Positions 15,407-26,974 of a stretch of DNA of 64,000 bases are shown here, piece by piece. A model generated the notes under the pieces. That model was not told where the DNA came from. It ran no database searches and saw only the letters and a program-made list of their open reading frames with translations. Source of the stretch: JADKHR01 sp041917295 (GTDB taxonomy: Bacteria > Elusimicrobiota > Elusimicrobia > FEN-1173); the NCBI GenBank assembly GCA_041917295.1, contig JAYRXX010000022.1, forward strand, positions 1-64,000. The letters run 5' to 3'. Every line of letters begins with the position of its first letter. Position 1 is the first letter of the stretch. A program made the position numbers and the translations under genes.

Positions 15407-16554
15407 GCCTCGGACCGGATTTCGCCGCGCGGCCAACCCCGCGTCCCCGGGCCTTGCAACAGCTGGTCCCGCGCTTGAAAATCGCGCGGGTCATGTCTCT
15501 GCCGGAAGACAGTTTCGGCCAACTTGTCCTTTCCGTTGAACGCAATCCTTTGTTTCGCCGGTTTTTCTTGACGGACGATCCAGGCAAAAAGTTATTTTCC
15601 TACCAGCGCTATCCGCGCACGGGGTTGACGTCCGGGTTTTTGGAACTGCGCGACGAGGCGTCCCCCGCCTCCGGCGACGCCGACATCCAATCGTTGCTGG
15701 AAGAAAAAAAAGATCTCATCGCCCTCTGCCAGCGCATTGGGCGATCCAACTTTGAAACGTATTTTCTATATGCCGAACGAGCCGCCGCCCCCGAAACCAT
15801 CGCCCGGGCCTGCGGCCTCACGGTGGAGGAATCAAAACGGTTGTTGGATTTAACCACGGAAATCGGCATCCGGGCGGAATTTTTCAGTTCCCCGTCCACG
15901 TCGCCGGAAAATTACAGCGCCTTCACCCGCATCGCTCACATCGAAAAAGACGGCGACGGGTTTTCCATTCGATACACGTCGTTGCGCTACGGCCGGGGGC
16001 GGTACGCCATCCATTACGATAAGATGGACGCACTCAAAAAAGATCCGTCGTTAACCCCGTCTGACCGCCAAGCCCTGGCCAAGTTGGTTCAGTCCATGGA
16101 ACTGGTGAACGCGCGGCGGTCCACCATGAACCAAATTTTGGAAGCCGTGTTAAACCATCAAAAAGATTTTTTGGCCACGGGCAAAGAAGAGACTCTTAAG
16201 GACTTGACTCAAGATCGTCTGGCCGCCCAACTGGGCCTTCATCCCAGCACCGTGTGCCGGGCCATTTCGGCCAAGGCCCTCTTGGCTCCTTGGAACCAAG
16301 AACTGCCGCTCAAAGATTTCTTGGGGCGGGGGTCCATTCACGGGGTGCTGGCCCAACTCGGGCGAATTCTGGAAACGGAAGAATCCCTGTACCGGGCTGG
16401 AAAAATCAAAGAACCCTTTCGCGACCCCGAGATCGCCGCGCGCCTCAAAAAAGAAAAAGGCATCACCCTGGCCGTGCGCACAATTTCGAAATACCGCTCC
16501 CTGGCCGGCATCCCCAACATCTACGCCCGCGCCAAGTCCTATACACAAAAGTGA
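15403..16554 (+). CDS. rpoN: Divergent sigma-54 factor (RpoN)
   Basis: 383 residues, short for RpoN (usually 430-500). Directs RNA polymerase to -24/-12 promoters that need an AAA+ activator. An N-terminal Region-I-like segment (RLKIARVMSLPEDSFGQLVLSVERNPLFRR, about 24-53) keeps the spacing of the usual activator-responsive region but has almost none of its glutamines. The DNA-binding domain shows LTQDRLAAQLGLHPSTVCRAISAK (about 268-291), and the RpoN box at 357-366 reads AVRTISKYRS instead of ARRTVAKYRE. ATG 15403 overlaps the kinase stop. It is the last gene of the late plus-strand operon. Confidence 0.85.
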   Translation: MSLGPDFAARPTPRPRALQQLVPRLKIARVMSLPEDSFGQLVLSVERNPLFRRFFLTDDPGKKLFSYQRYPRTGLTSGFLELRDEASPASGDADIQSLLEEKKDLIALCQRIGRSNFETYFLYAERAAAPETIARACGLTVEESKRLLDLTTEIGIRAEFFSSPSTSPENYSAFTRIAHIEKDGDGFSIRYTSLRYGRGRYAIHYDKMDALKKDPSLTPSDRQALAKLVQSMELVNARRSTMNQILEAVLNHQKDFLATGKEETLKDLTQDRLAAQLGLHPSTVCRAISAKALLAPWNQELPLKDFLGRGSIHGVLAQLGRILETEESLYRAGKIKEPFRDPEIAARLKKEKGITLAVRTISKYRSLAGIPNIYARAKSYTQK

Positions 16555-16579
16555 GGGGAACGCGATCGGCCTGAAAGCG

Positions 16580-19074
<2,495 letters not shown>

Positions 19075-19078
<4 letters not shown>

Positions 19079-19443
19079 CGCCTTTCTCCCGTTATTGAAG
19101 AACCGGGTTCATCCCCGCGGATCAGCCGGCGCTCCTCGCGCCGGACACGCTCCAAGGAAAATCCTTCGGACAACGCGATCACGGTTTCCCGTTCGTTGGC
19201 GCGCAGAACGCGCCCGGATACCGTGACCACGGCGTCTTCAAATTTTACTCCCAGCCGTACCGACGCGCCTGCCGCAAAACTTTTTAGGCCTTCGTTATTA
19301 AGCCGGATCCCTTTTTCGCTGATGTCCAAGACGTCGTAATCGACGGTGTTCCAACGGGCCCGGGGCCTTTGCCCGAACGGAAATTCCACCCGAAACAAAG
19401 CCCGGTCCGGATGATGGCTGGGAACATACCGGCGCGGAGACAT
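19075..19443 (-). CDS. PilZ-domain protein
   Basis: 122 residues. Single PilZ-type beta barrel: FRVEFPFGQRPRARWNTVDYDVLDISEKGIRL contains the D-x-S-x-x-G element, but the upstream R-x-x-x-R c-di-GMP motif is not clean (DRALFR), so nucleotide binding is uncertain. A C-terminal basic helix follows. It sits one base after fliA and overlaps the hybrid kinase, so it is made with the flagellar sigma factor. A link between second-messenger level and motility is likely from context. Confidence 0.8.
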
Positions 19444-20286
19444 TTACCCTTCCCCTTCAGCACGCACCGGAGCGGGAGGAGGAGCGATCCCCAACCGTTC
19501 TTTCACCGCGGCCACCGCTCGGGTGTGGATTTGGCACGCCCGGGATTCCGTGACACCCAACGCCGTGCCGATTTCACGAAACGTCAATTCTTCCGTGTAG
19601 TACAGGGCCAACACCAACCGTTCTTTTTCGGGCAAACTGTCTAAGGCGGTTTTCATCTGATTAATCGTTTCCTGTCTTTCCAGGGTATCCAACGCGTGGG
19701 GCCCGCCGTCTTCCATGGAGGAAGCCAGGGCCAAATCGTGGGGGCCGTCCGAGGCCATGTCCACCGCGTCCAACGAAATGGAGGTGGCGTGGGACACTTC
19801 CCAGCACAGATCCCGCATGGCCTCCGGCGACAACCCCATGGCCGTGCGAAGTTCTTCCTGGGCGGGTTCCCGCCCCAACTCCTCGCGCAGGGCGTTTTGA
19901 AACCGGCGGTAGGTTTCCACCCGCCGGCGCGCCCCCCGGCCTAACGGATCCAACCCGCGCAGATGATCCAGAACGCTCCCTTGAATCCAGCGGTAAGCGA
20001 ACGTATCGAATTTCACATTGCGCGCCGGGTCGTATCGGTCGAACGCCTTGATTAGCCCCAACGCGCCGGCGCTTTCCAAGTCGTCCCGGTCGGCTTGGGG
20101 AACCAGAACCGCTTTCATTCGACCCACGATGTAGCGAACCAACGGCGCGTGCAAGGCCAAAATCTCTTCCCGTGCGGCCGGGTCCCGGCCCTGACCGTAT
20201 CGGGCCCACAGGGCTTCTATGTTGCTGGGAACCAGGGACGCGAACCCCATGGTTCCACCCCCCGTTCTTTTGACGGGCAGAGTCAC
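19444..20286 (-). CDS. fliA: FliA, flagellar sigma-28 factor
   Basis: 280 residues. FliA/WhiG-type sigma factor with regions 2 (HAPLVRYIVGRMKAVLVPQADRDDLESAGALGLIKAFDRYDP... FDTFAYRWIQGSVLDHLR), 3 (AQEELRTAMGLSPEAMRDL) and 4 (SLPEKERLVLALYYTEELTFREIGTALGVTESRACQIHTRAVAAVKERL). The GTG 20286 start overlaps the flhA stop (GTGA); ATG 20250, with a GGGGGTGG upstream, is an equally good alternative. Its inhibitor FlgM is at 10.2 kb and matching promoters are seen at 10.1, 40.3 and 42.2 kb. Confidence 0.93.
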   Translation of the reverse strand: MTLPVKRTGGGTMGFASLVPSNIEALWARYGQGRDPAAREEILALHAPLVRYIVGRMKAVLVPQADRDDLESAGALGLIKAFDRYDPARNVKFDTFAYRWIQGSVLDHLRGLDPLGRGARRRVETYRRFQNALREELGREPAQEELRTAMGLSPEAMRDLCWEVSHATSISLDAVDMASDGPHDLALASSMEDGGPHALDTLERQETINQMKTALDSLPEKERLVLALYYTEELTFREIGTALGVTESRACQIHTRAVAAVKERLGIAPPPAPVRAEGEG

Positions 20287-22391
20287 GACACCGCCACCCG
20301 GGTGGGCACGTCCACCACACCCAAGGTTTTCACCCGGGTGTCGGCCGTCACCTCGTTGGTCGACAACACCGCCAGTTTCGGCAAGAACCGTTCAAAGTGG
20401 CGCTTCACGTAGGGGCGCAACCCCGCCGCGCACAACAGAACGGGTTTTTCCGCGCCGCTCGCGGGAGACGCCAACCGTTGGGATATGACCCGCACCAAAT
20501 CGTCCGAAAAGGGCGGATCCAAAATCAGCCGCGCGCCCCGTTCGGTGCGGGACAGGTTTTCTTGCAACCGCCGTTCCACCGCGGGCGAGAGCGTGGCGCA
20601 CCACAGCGTGCCGTCGGCATCACGGTACTGCTGGGAAATCTGCCGAGCCAAGGCCGCCCGGGCGTATTCCGTTAACAGGTCCGGATCTTTGCTCAACGTG
20701 GCCGCTTCGGCCAGGGATTCCAATATGACCGCCAGGTTGCGAATCGAGACCCGCTCCGCCAACAGGTTTTGCAACACCCGATGGACCGTCCCTAACGGCA
20801 GAAGGGCGGGAACCACCTCGTCCACCGTCACGTTTTGGCCCCGGGCCTTCAAATCGTTGAGAAGCGTTTGCAGATCTTGCCGGCTCAAGATTTCGTGGGC
20901 GTGGTCCAACAAGAGTTCGGTCAAATGGGTTGCCAGCACCGCTCCGTTATCCACCACGGTAATGCCTTCCTGGGCGGCTCGACGGCGTTCCGTGTCGGGC
21001 ACCCACAGCGCCGGCAAACCGAACGCCGGTTCTTTGGCCGGGATGCCACGCAACGTCGCCGCCAGATTTCGGCTATCGTGAGCGTCGGCCAGGGCCAAAG
21101 CGTGGTTAGGCATAAGATCTCCCCGCGCCACTTCCATCCCCCGGATTTTGAGAGCGTACGTGTTGGGCGGAAGCAAACTGGAATCCCGGATTCGAACCGG
21201 TGGGACCACAAGCCCCAACTCTTTGGCCAACCGTTTGCGAATATGCCCGACCCGTTCCAACAAATCCCCCTGGGCCCCTTCCACCAAAAAGAGCAAACCA
21301 AACCCCAGCTCCAATTCCAAAGGTTCGACCGTGAGCAACGCCGCCATGTCTTCCGGAGCGGCTTTGGTTGTTTCCGATGAGGCGGCCCGGGGCGTGGTCA
21401 CCGTCACGGGCGCCTGAGCCGCCCGGCGAGCCGCGTAGGCCAACGCCGCCAGCCCGCCCCCCACCGCCAAAAAGGGAACAACCGGAAGGCCCGTGAGCAC
21501 GCCGGTGACACCCAGAACGCCCATGGTCCCCGCCGCCATGCCGATGGACCGGGGGTTGGCCGACAATTGCCGCGCCCACTCCTGCCCCACCGGCGCGCGG
21601 GTGGCCGAACGGGTCACCAACACGCCCGCCGCTGTCGACACCACCAACGCGGGGATTTGGTGCGCCAGTCCGTCGCCGATGGTCAACACCGTGTAGGTGC
21701 GCAGAACGTCCAACACGTCCATGTTGCGCCGCATCATACCAATGATCACCCCGCCAATAATGTTGACCGCCACCACCACCAGCCCGGCGACCGCGTCACC
21801 GCGCACAAACTTCGAGGCACCGTCCATGGCACCGTAAAAATCCGCCTCCCTCTGAATGGCCTCCCGCCGCGCCCGGGCTTGTTTTTCGTCGATCAGGCCA
21901 GCGTTCATTTCCGCGTCCACGGCCATTTGTTTACCGGGCATGGCGTCCAAGGTGAACCGCGCCGCCACTTCCGACACCCGTTCGGAACCTTTGGTGATCA
22001 CCAAAAACTGAACGACCACCAAAATCAAAAACACCACAAACCCCACCACCGCGTCGCCGCGCACCACCACTTTTCCGAACGCCTCGATCACCGCGCCGGG
22101 ATTGCCCGACAACAAAATCAACTTCGTACTGGCCAGGTTCAAAGACAACCGAAACAACGTCAACCCCAGTAAAACAGATGGAAAGATTGAGAAATCGAGA
22201 ACGTCCTTGATGCTCAACACCACCAGCAAGACCATCACCGACAAAGCCAAGTTGGTCACCACCAACACGCTCAGAGACCAGGGCGGGAGGGGGACGATCA
22301 TGATGGACAATACCCCCAACAGGCCCACCGCGCCAAGCATGTCCCACAACCGAACTCGGCCCTTGACCGGCACCACGTCAGCCGCGCTCAC
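20283..22391 (-). CDS. flhA: FlhA, flagellar export gate
   Basis: 702 residues, full length. Nonameric inner-membrane export gate. About eight N-terminal membrane helices to residue 320, including the FHIPEP-family signature (GKQMAVDAEMNAGLIDEKQAR, then EADFYGAMDGASKFVRGDAVAGL), then the cytoplasmic docking domain with conserved VPPVRIRDSSLLPPNTYALKIRG. It overlaps flhB by 4 bases and fliA by 4. The usual downstream flhF/flhG pair is absent; fliA follows at once. Confidence 0.97.
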   Translation of the reverse strand: MSAADVVPVKGRVRLWDMLGAVGLLGVLSIMIVPLPPWSLSVLVVTNLALSVMVLLVVLSIKDVLDFSIFPSVLLGLTLFRLSLNLASTKLILLSGNPGAVIEAFGKVVVRGDAVVGFVVFLILVVVQFLVITKGSERVSEVAARFTLDAMPGKQMAVDAEMNAGLIDEKQARARREAIQREADFYGAMDGASKFVRGDAVAGLVVVAVNIIGGVIIGMMRRNMDVLDVLRTYTVLTIGDGLAHQIPALVVSTAAGVLVTRSATRAPVGQEWARQLSANPRSIGMAAGTMGVLGVTGVLTGLPVVPFLAVGGGLAALAYAARRAAQAPVTVTTPRAASSETTKAAPEDMAALLTVEPLELELGFGLLFLVEGAQGDLLERVGHIRKRLAKELGLVVPPVRIRDSSLLPPNTYALKIRGMEVARGDLMPNHALALADAHDSRNLAATLRGIPAKEPAFGLPALWVPDTERRRAAQEGITVVDNGAVLATHLTELLLDHAHEILSRQDLQTLLNDLKARGQNVTVDEVVPALLPLGTVHRVLQNLLAERVSIRNLAVILESLAEAATLSKDPDLLTEYARAALARQISQQYRDADGTLWCATLSPAVERRLQENLSRTERGARLILDPPFSDDLVRVISQRLASPASGAEKPVLLCAAGLRPYVKRHFERFLPKLAVLSTNEVTADTRVKTLGVVDVPTRVAVS

Positions 22392-23470
22392 CGCGTGTGT
22401 CCTCCTATCGGCATGCGATTTTTAAGTCGGTAGACATAAGCCAATACCTCGGCAACGGCCTGATAAAGTCCCACAGGCACAGGGTCGCCTATCTCTACTT
22501 TCTTATACAAGAGTTGTGCCAAGGGCTTGTTTTCCAACAATGGAACCCCATGGGCCAGGGCCGTTTCCCGGATCTTTTTGGCCATCAGTCCGGCCCCTTT
22601 GGCCACCACTTCGGGGGCTTTCATGCGCGGGCCGTATTGTATGGCCACAGCCAAATGGGTGGGGTTGGTGACAACCACATCGGCTTTGGGAACACGGCTC
22701 ATCATGCGCCGGGACCCCATCTTGCGCATCAGTTGGCGCAACCGGGATTTGATTTGGGGATTTCCTTCGGTTTCGCGGGTTTCGTCTTTCACCTGCTGGA
22801 ACGTCATGCGTAAATCCTGTTGAACCCGTCGGAATTCTTTAAAGTAATCCCACGCGGCCACCGCCACAAAAAACATCGTGCACCGCCACAGCATGGTTGA
22901 CGAGACATCCCAGATCTGGGTGGCCATCTGGGCCGGCGCCAAATCCGCCATGGCTGGCGCCAAACCCATAAAAACCTTTAGAGAAAGGTACGCGATCCAA
23001 GCAAACCCCGCGGCTTTTATGGCCGTTTTACCCGCGTCGGTCCATTGACGAAACGACACCAACCGCCCGAACCCTGGCAACGGATTGAGCCGGTCGAACT
23101 TCGGGCGGAGCAGTTGAGGCGTCATCATAAACCCCGTCTGCACCCAGCCAAAAACCAACGCCCCTCCCGCCGCCGCCACCAATATGGGCGCGAACAACAG
23201 CAAAAGACTCGTAATCGAATGTTGAATGGGTTCGAAAATGTGGGCGTCTTCGTGCGGGACCCGTGAGAGCGCCGAGCCGATATCCCCCCACAACGAGGCC
23301 CATCGGGTCCGCCACAACGCACCTATCGCGCCGATGGCCACAACCCCCATGGCCAACGACGCGGCCGCGGGAACTTCCCGGCTGTGGGCGACGGTTCCTT
23401 CTTTGCGGGCCTTCTCCAGGCGCCGGGGAGTGGGTTTCTCTGTTTTTCCGTCGTCGGAAAAAAGGCCCAT
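22388..23470 (-). CDS. flhB: FlhB, export substrate-specificity switch
   Basis: 360 residues. Four membrane helices (about 30-215) and a cytoplasmic domain with the autocleavage motif NPTH (VVVTNPTHLAVAIQYG, about residues 265-280). Cleavage between Asn and Pro switches export from rod/hook to filament substrates. It begins MGLFSDDGKTEKPTPRRLEKARKEG, the standard N-terminus. Six bases separate it from fliR. Confidence 0.97.
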   Translation of the reverse strand: MGLFSDDGKTEKPTPRRLEKARKEGTVAHSREVPAAASLAMGVVAIGAIGALWRTRWASLWGDIGSALSRVPHEDAHIFEPIQHSITSLLLLFAPILVAAAGGALVFGWVQTGFMMTPQLLRPKFDRLNPLPGFGRLVSFRQWTDAGKTAIKAAGFAWIAYLSLKVFMGLAPAMADLAPAQMATQIWDVSSTMLWRCTMFFVAVAAWDYFKEFRRVQQDLRMTFQQVKDETRETEGNPQIKSRLRQLMRKMGSRRMMSRVPKADVVVTNPTHLAVAIQYGPRMKAPEVVAKGAGLMAKKIRETALAHGVPLLENKPLAQLLYKKVEIGDPVPVGLYQAVAEVLAYVYRLKNRMPIGGHTR

Positions 23471-23476
23471 TTGCGA

Positions 23477-24244
23477 TTAGGGAGCGAAACAGCGGGCGAA
23501 CACGTCCGCCCGCTGGAAAAACTGGGCCAACAGCCTTTCGCTCATCCGGCTCAAATGGGGCGCGCACACCGCCAGCGTGACGAAACCCAACGCGGTCCTT
23601 AACGGAAAATCCAGAGACAACAGGTTCATGGCGGGGGCCGCCCTTCCCACCAACCCCAGGGCCAAGGTCAAGATCCATATGGCCGCCGTGACGGGCGCCG
23701 CCAATTTAAAACCCGTCACGAACAGGTCCCCGAACGCGCTCGACCACGCCGCGAACGCCGACGCGCGAAACACCGCGTCACCCACCGGGGCCCATTGCAG
23801 ACTGCGGGCCAACAGTTCCATTAATTTCAGGTGGCCGTCAACGGCAAAAAAAATCAACAACAGAGTCATCCGCTGGAACAACACCAACGCTTCCGCGGAA
23901 TCGCCCACCGTTGGGTCGAAGAGGCCGCCCCACCCGAAGCCCAACTGTGCGGCCACCAAATGGGCCCCCATCTGTATCCCTCCCAAAAACAACGTCCAAA
24001 AACCCGCCAACGCGAGCCCCACCGCCAGTTCCATGGCGACCGCCAACGCCCAGCCGAGAGGATCGGTCGGAAACACGCGGGCCGAAGGCACCCAGGCCGC
24101 CAATAAAAAGGCCGTGATCGCGGCAAAACCCACCCGGGCCACCACGGGAACGTCGCGCCCCCCGAACGGCGGAGCGAACGTCACGAATGCCGAGACCCGC
24201 AGGAAAATGAGAAAAAATCGCGCCACGTCCAGTTCGGTCAGCAT
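23477..24244 (-). CDS. fliR: FliR, export apparatus membrane protein
   Basis: 255 residues, standard size, with about six hydrophobic helices (FFLIFLRVSAFVTFAPPFGGRDVP near the N-terminus is typical). Part of the FliPQR export pore. ATG 24244 with AGGAG a little upstream is chosen over the longer frame from 24328, which would run back into fliQ. Order fliP-fliQ-fliR-flhB-flhA is conserved. Confidence 0.94.
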   Translation of the reverse strand: MLTELDVARFFLIFLRVSAFVTFAPPFGGRDVPVVARVGFAAITAFLLAAWVPSARVFPTDPLGWALAVAMELAVGLALAGFWTLFLGGIQMGAHLVAAQLGFGWGGLFDPTVGDSAEALVLFQRMTLLLIFFAVDGHLKLMELLARSLQWAPVGDAVFRASAFAAWSSAFGDLFVTGFKLAAPVTAAIWILTLALGLVGRAAPAMNLLSLDFPLRTALGFVTLAVCAPHLSRMSERLLAQFFQRADVFARCFAP

Positions 24245-24258
24245 TTTTTGGGTGACTC

Positions 24259-24528
24259 CTACTTCGCTAGGTTTGGCAGGCCCGCTAACAATCGGCCCGT
24301 AAACTGAACCAACAGGCCCCACTGCCAATGGCCGAACAACGCCACCACCACCGCCACCAAAATCAATTTCGGAACAAACACCAAGCTCATTTCATGGACT
24401 TGCGTGGCCGCTTGGAATAAACCGATCACCACCCCAACCACCAGGCTCACCGCCAATATGGGCCCGGCAAACAACAACGCTCCCCAAAAACATTGGCGCC
24501 AAAGTTCGGTGACGTAATCCATGCTCAT
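24259..24528 (-). CDS. fliQ: FliQ, export apparatus membrane protein
   Basis: 89 residues with two membrane helices (about 16-40 and 53-75). Pore component with FliP and FliR. The start at ATG 24528 overlaps the fliP stop (ATGA) and gives exactly the family length; ATG 24522 is two codons further. It contains the FQAATQVHEMSLVFVPKL stretch typical of FliQ. Confidence 0.94.
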   Translation of the reverse strand: MSMDYVTELWRQCFWGALLFAGPILAVSLVVGVVIGLFQAATQVHEMSLVFVPKLILVAVVVALFGHWQWGLLVQFTGRLLAGLPNLAK

Positions 24529-25298
24529 CGGACGCTCTGGACAAGCCCCTGGGCAATCAGGGCCCACCCGTCCACCATGATGAACAGCAAAATTTTAAGC
24601 GGCAACGCCACCATGCTGGGGGGCACCATCATCATGCCCAGCGACATCAGCACGCTGGACACCCCCAAATCAATCACCAGAAAAGGGAGAAACAACAGAA
24701 ACCCCATTTGGAACCCCGTTTTCAGTTCGCTCAAAACGAACGCCGTTACGAGGACAATGAACGGCACTTCGTTTTCGTTTTTGGGCGTTTCAATTTTGGC
24801 CATGCGGACGGCGAATCCCAACTCCCGTTTGCGGGTTTGGCGCAACAAAAATTTCCGCACGGGCGCCTCGGCTTTTGGCAACACCTCGGCGGCTTTCAAC
24901 GTGTTTTCCCGGTAAGGCTGAATGGCCGCTTTGTTCACCTCGTCGATGGTGGGCGCCATGACAAAACAGGTCAACACCAGGGCCAAACTGATCAGCACGT
25001 GGTTGGGCGGCGTTTGCTGGAGCGCCAGGGCTTGGCGCAACAAGCCAAAGACAATCACGAACCGCAAAAAACAGGTGGTCATAATCAATACCGTCGGGAT
25101 TAACGAAATGGCTGTGAGAATTGCCACCGTTTCAAAGACCGACGATAATCGTTGGGGTTCCGAAATGGATTTTAGGGCGCCATCCAACGCCGTTGGAAAC
25201 GGGGCCACGGCGGTCGCCGCGTGAAGCCCGGCAGGCGTCAAAAAGAACAAGGCCCCCAGAGCCCCCGCCCCGATCCAGAACAACCGTTTTGGCGACAT
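24525..25298 (-). CDS. fliP: FliP, export apparatus membrane protein
   Basis: 257 residues. A cleavable signal peptide (about 1-26, LTPAGLHAA) and four further hydrophobic segments. Signature stretches include TVLIMTTCFLRFVIVFGLLRQALALQQTPPNHVLISLALVLTCFVMAPT and GFQMGFLLFLPFLVIDLGVSSVLMSLGMMMVPP. ATG 25298 is chosen for length; GTG 25316 in the same frame overlaps fliO and is possible. Confidence 0.95.
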   Translation of the reverse strand: MSPKRLFWIGAGALGALFFLTPAGLHAATAVAPFPTALDGALKSISEPQRLSSVFETVAILTAISLIPTVLIMTTCFLRFVIVFGLLRQALALQQTPPNHVLISLALVLTCFVMAPTIDEVNKAAIQPYRENTLKAAEVLPKAEAPVRKFLLRQTRKRELGFAVRMAKIETPKNENEVPFIVLVTAFVLSELKTGFQMGFLLFLPFLVIDLGVSSVLMSLGMMMVPPSMVALPLKILLFIMVDGWALIAQGLVQSVR

Positions 25299-25308
25299 CA
25301 ATGGTCGA

Positions 25309-25731
25309 TCAACCACGAGGGGGCTCCGGTTCCTTCGAGCAAGGCGTGCCCAAGTCCGCCAGCAGGCGAACGCCGTCGGCCCCAACGCCCACCAACAGCC
25401 GGCGTCCTTCCGCCTGAACCAAGCACAGCCCCGCTCGAGGGCCCAGATAGGCGCGGGCCACCACGTCCAAACCCGTTCCCCCCGCCAACGGCGCCCCGGC
25501 CCATTTCATTTTTTTCAGCCAAGGCTTGACAAAATACAACCCGCCCATCAACAAGCCTAAGGTGAGAATCACCCGCACCACGGGGAAAGAGGGGGTCGAA
25601 CCGGATTTCATAAAATCGGGTTCGGTCACCGCCGTGTCGACGGAAACCGGTTCTTGGCACCGGACCGGAACAGAGCCCCACACAACGCCCAGAACTCCCG
25701 CCGCCGCCAAAAGCGTTCGGGCTCGATTCAT
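25309..25731 (-). CDS. fliO: FliO, export apparatus accessory protein
   Basis: 140 residues. Signal-like N-terminus, a membrane helix at about 50-70 (VVRVILTLGLLMGGLYFVKPWLK) and a small cytoplasmic domain with LDVVARAYLGPRAGLCLVQAEGRRLLVGVG, typical of FliO, which helps assemble the FliP ring. It lies between fliN and fliP, as usual, with a 4-base overlap with fliN. Confidence 0.9.
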   Translation of the reverse strand: MNRARTLLAAAGVLGVVWGSVPVRCQEPVSVDTAVTEPDFMKSGSTPSFPVVRVILTLGLLMGGLYFVKPWLKKMKWAGAPLAGGTGLDVVARAYLGPRAGLCLVQAEGRRLLVGVGADGVRLLADLGTPCSKEPEPPRG

Positions 25732-26093
25732 CCGGCCACCGCCGGTTTGGCGGACCCCACGATTTCCGTGATCCGAACGCCGAACGATTCGCCCACCGCC
25801 ACCAGCTCGCCGCGGGCATACAACCGTTCGTTAACCAAAATGTCGATAGGATCGCCCGCCGCCCGATCCAGTTCCACCACCGACCCCACGCCCAACTTCA
25901 GCAGTTCTCCCAACAGCATCCGCGTTTCGCCCAACACCACGCTCACGCGCAAGGTGATGTCCATGAGCGGCGCGATGTTGGGAGCCAAAGCGTCGCCCCC
26001 TCCGCCAGGCGTTAACTCCGCCAATTTTACCGGGCGAACTTCCGGTGAAGAGGGGTCCGCCGAAGCGGCCGCTTTTTTTTCGTCGCTCGTCAT
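25728..26093 (-). CDS. fliN: FliN, flagellar switch protein
   Basis: 121 residues: a variable N-terminus and one complete SpoA/FliN domain (MDITLRVSVVLGETRMLLGELLKLGVGSVVELDRAAGDPIDILVNERLYARGELVAVGESFGVRITEI, about 44-112). Bottom of the C-ring; in some bacteria CheY-P also contacts FliN. It overlaps fliM and fliO by 4 bases each. Confidence 0.95.
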   Translation of the reverse strand: MTSDEKKAAASADPSSPEVRPVKLAELTPGGGGDALAPNIAPLMDITLRVSVVLGETRMLLGELLKLGVGSVVELDRAAGDPIDILVNERLYARGELVAVGESFGVRITEIVGSAKPAVAG

Positions 26094-26974
26094 GTTGACC
26101 TCCGATCTGTTTTAACCACCCCTAAAATTCGCAGAGCCCGGTGTCCGTTAACCACCCCGGCCTGTCCCCGATAAAACGCCGCGGGGCCCACCATCAATAC
26201 CGCCTCCGCGCCCAACCGGCCCACGTTCAACACGTCGCCGGGTTCCAAGTCCGCCATTTCGCGCAAAAAAACCTCGGGTTCGGCCAAATACGCCCGGACC
26301 GGGACCAACACGCCTTCCATCTTTTTTTTCAACAGGGGCACCATTTTCGGATCGTGGGTCAACGCGTCGGACGGTTCGGCGGGCTTGTCCAACGTGACGG
26401 TGAGGGGTTTGACAAACGACAAGGGAAGACCCACATCCAAGGCGCAGGCCGTTCCTTGAAGGTCCAGGGAGAACCGGGTCACCACGTAGGTTTCCAAAGC
26501 GGCTTTGCGCAAGGCGGATTCGTCCGGCGGTCCCGCGGGAGGCGGAGTGAACGCGCATTCACCCAACGTCTCCCACAGGGCGTTGATCCGGCTTAAAAAA
26601 AGTTCCATAAACCCTTCCGCCACTTTTCGTTCCACCGGCGTGGCTTCGGCAGCGCCATCTGACGGACGGGCCGGGGCGTTTAAGGCCGCGTCCACCAACG
26701 ATCGCGCCGCCCGGGGGTCCAACGCCGCGTAGCCGCGGCCCGCGCCGGGATTAATGGCGAACGCCGTCTCCACCCCGCCCGCGATCAACGGAACGGCGCC
26801 GGTGCACATATCCACAGACACAGCCTTGATTTTTAAAGCGAACCCCAATCGGTTGGCCAATTCCGCGGACATTTTGGGAGCCTGTTGAGCGTGCACGCCC
26901 AACAGCGCGTCGCGGGTTTTCCGCGACAGGGTTCCCCCCGGCGCCGGAACGTAAGGGCGGGCGGATTCGGTCAT
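26090..26974 (-). CDS. fliM: FliM-like switch protein lacking the CheY-binding N-terminus
   Basis: 294 residues, shorter than the usual 330. The central CheC-like domain (KTRDALLGVHAQQAPKMSAELANRL..., then TPVERKVAEGFMELFLSRINALWETL) and the C-terminal SpoA domain (VRAYLAEPEVFLREMADLEPGDVLNVGR...) are present. The N-terminal E-I-D-x-L-L peptide that captures CheY-P is absent: the protein begins MTESARPYVPAPGGTLSRKT. The middle-domain GGxG motif that contacts FliG is also not evident (PGAGRG instead). The start overlaps the fliL stop by 4 bases, so a longer N-terminus is not available. Confidence 0.88.
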   Translation of the reverse strand: MTESARPYVPAPGGTLSRKTRDALLGVHAQQAPKMSAELANRLGFALKIKAVSVDMCTGAVPLIAGGVETAFAINPGAGRGYAALDPRAARSLVDAALNAPARPSDGAAEATPVERKVAEGFMELFLSRINALWETLGECAFTPPPAGPPDESALRKAALETYVVTRFSLDLQGTACALDVGLPLSFVKPLTVTLDKPAEPSDALTHDPKMVPLLKKKMEGVLVPVRAYLAEPEVFLREMADLEPGDVLNVGRLGAEAVLMVGPAAFYRGQAGVVNGHRALRILGVVKTDRRST

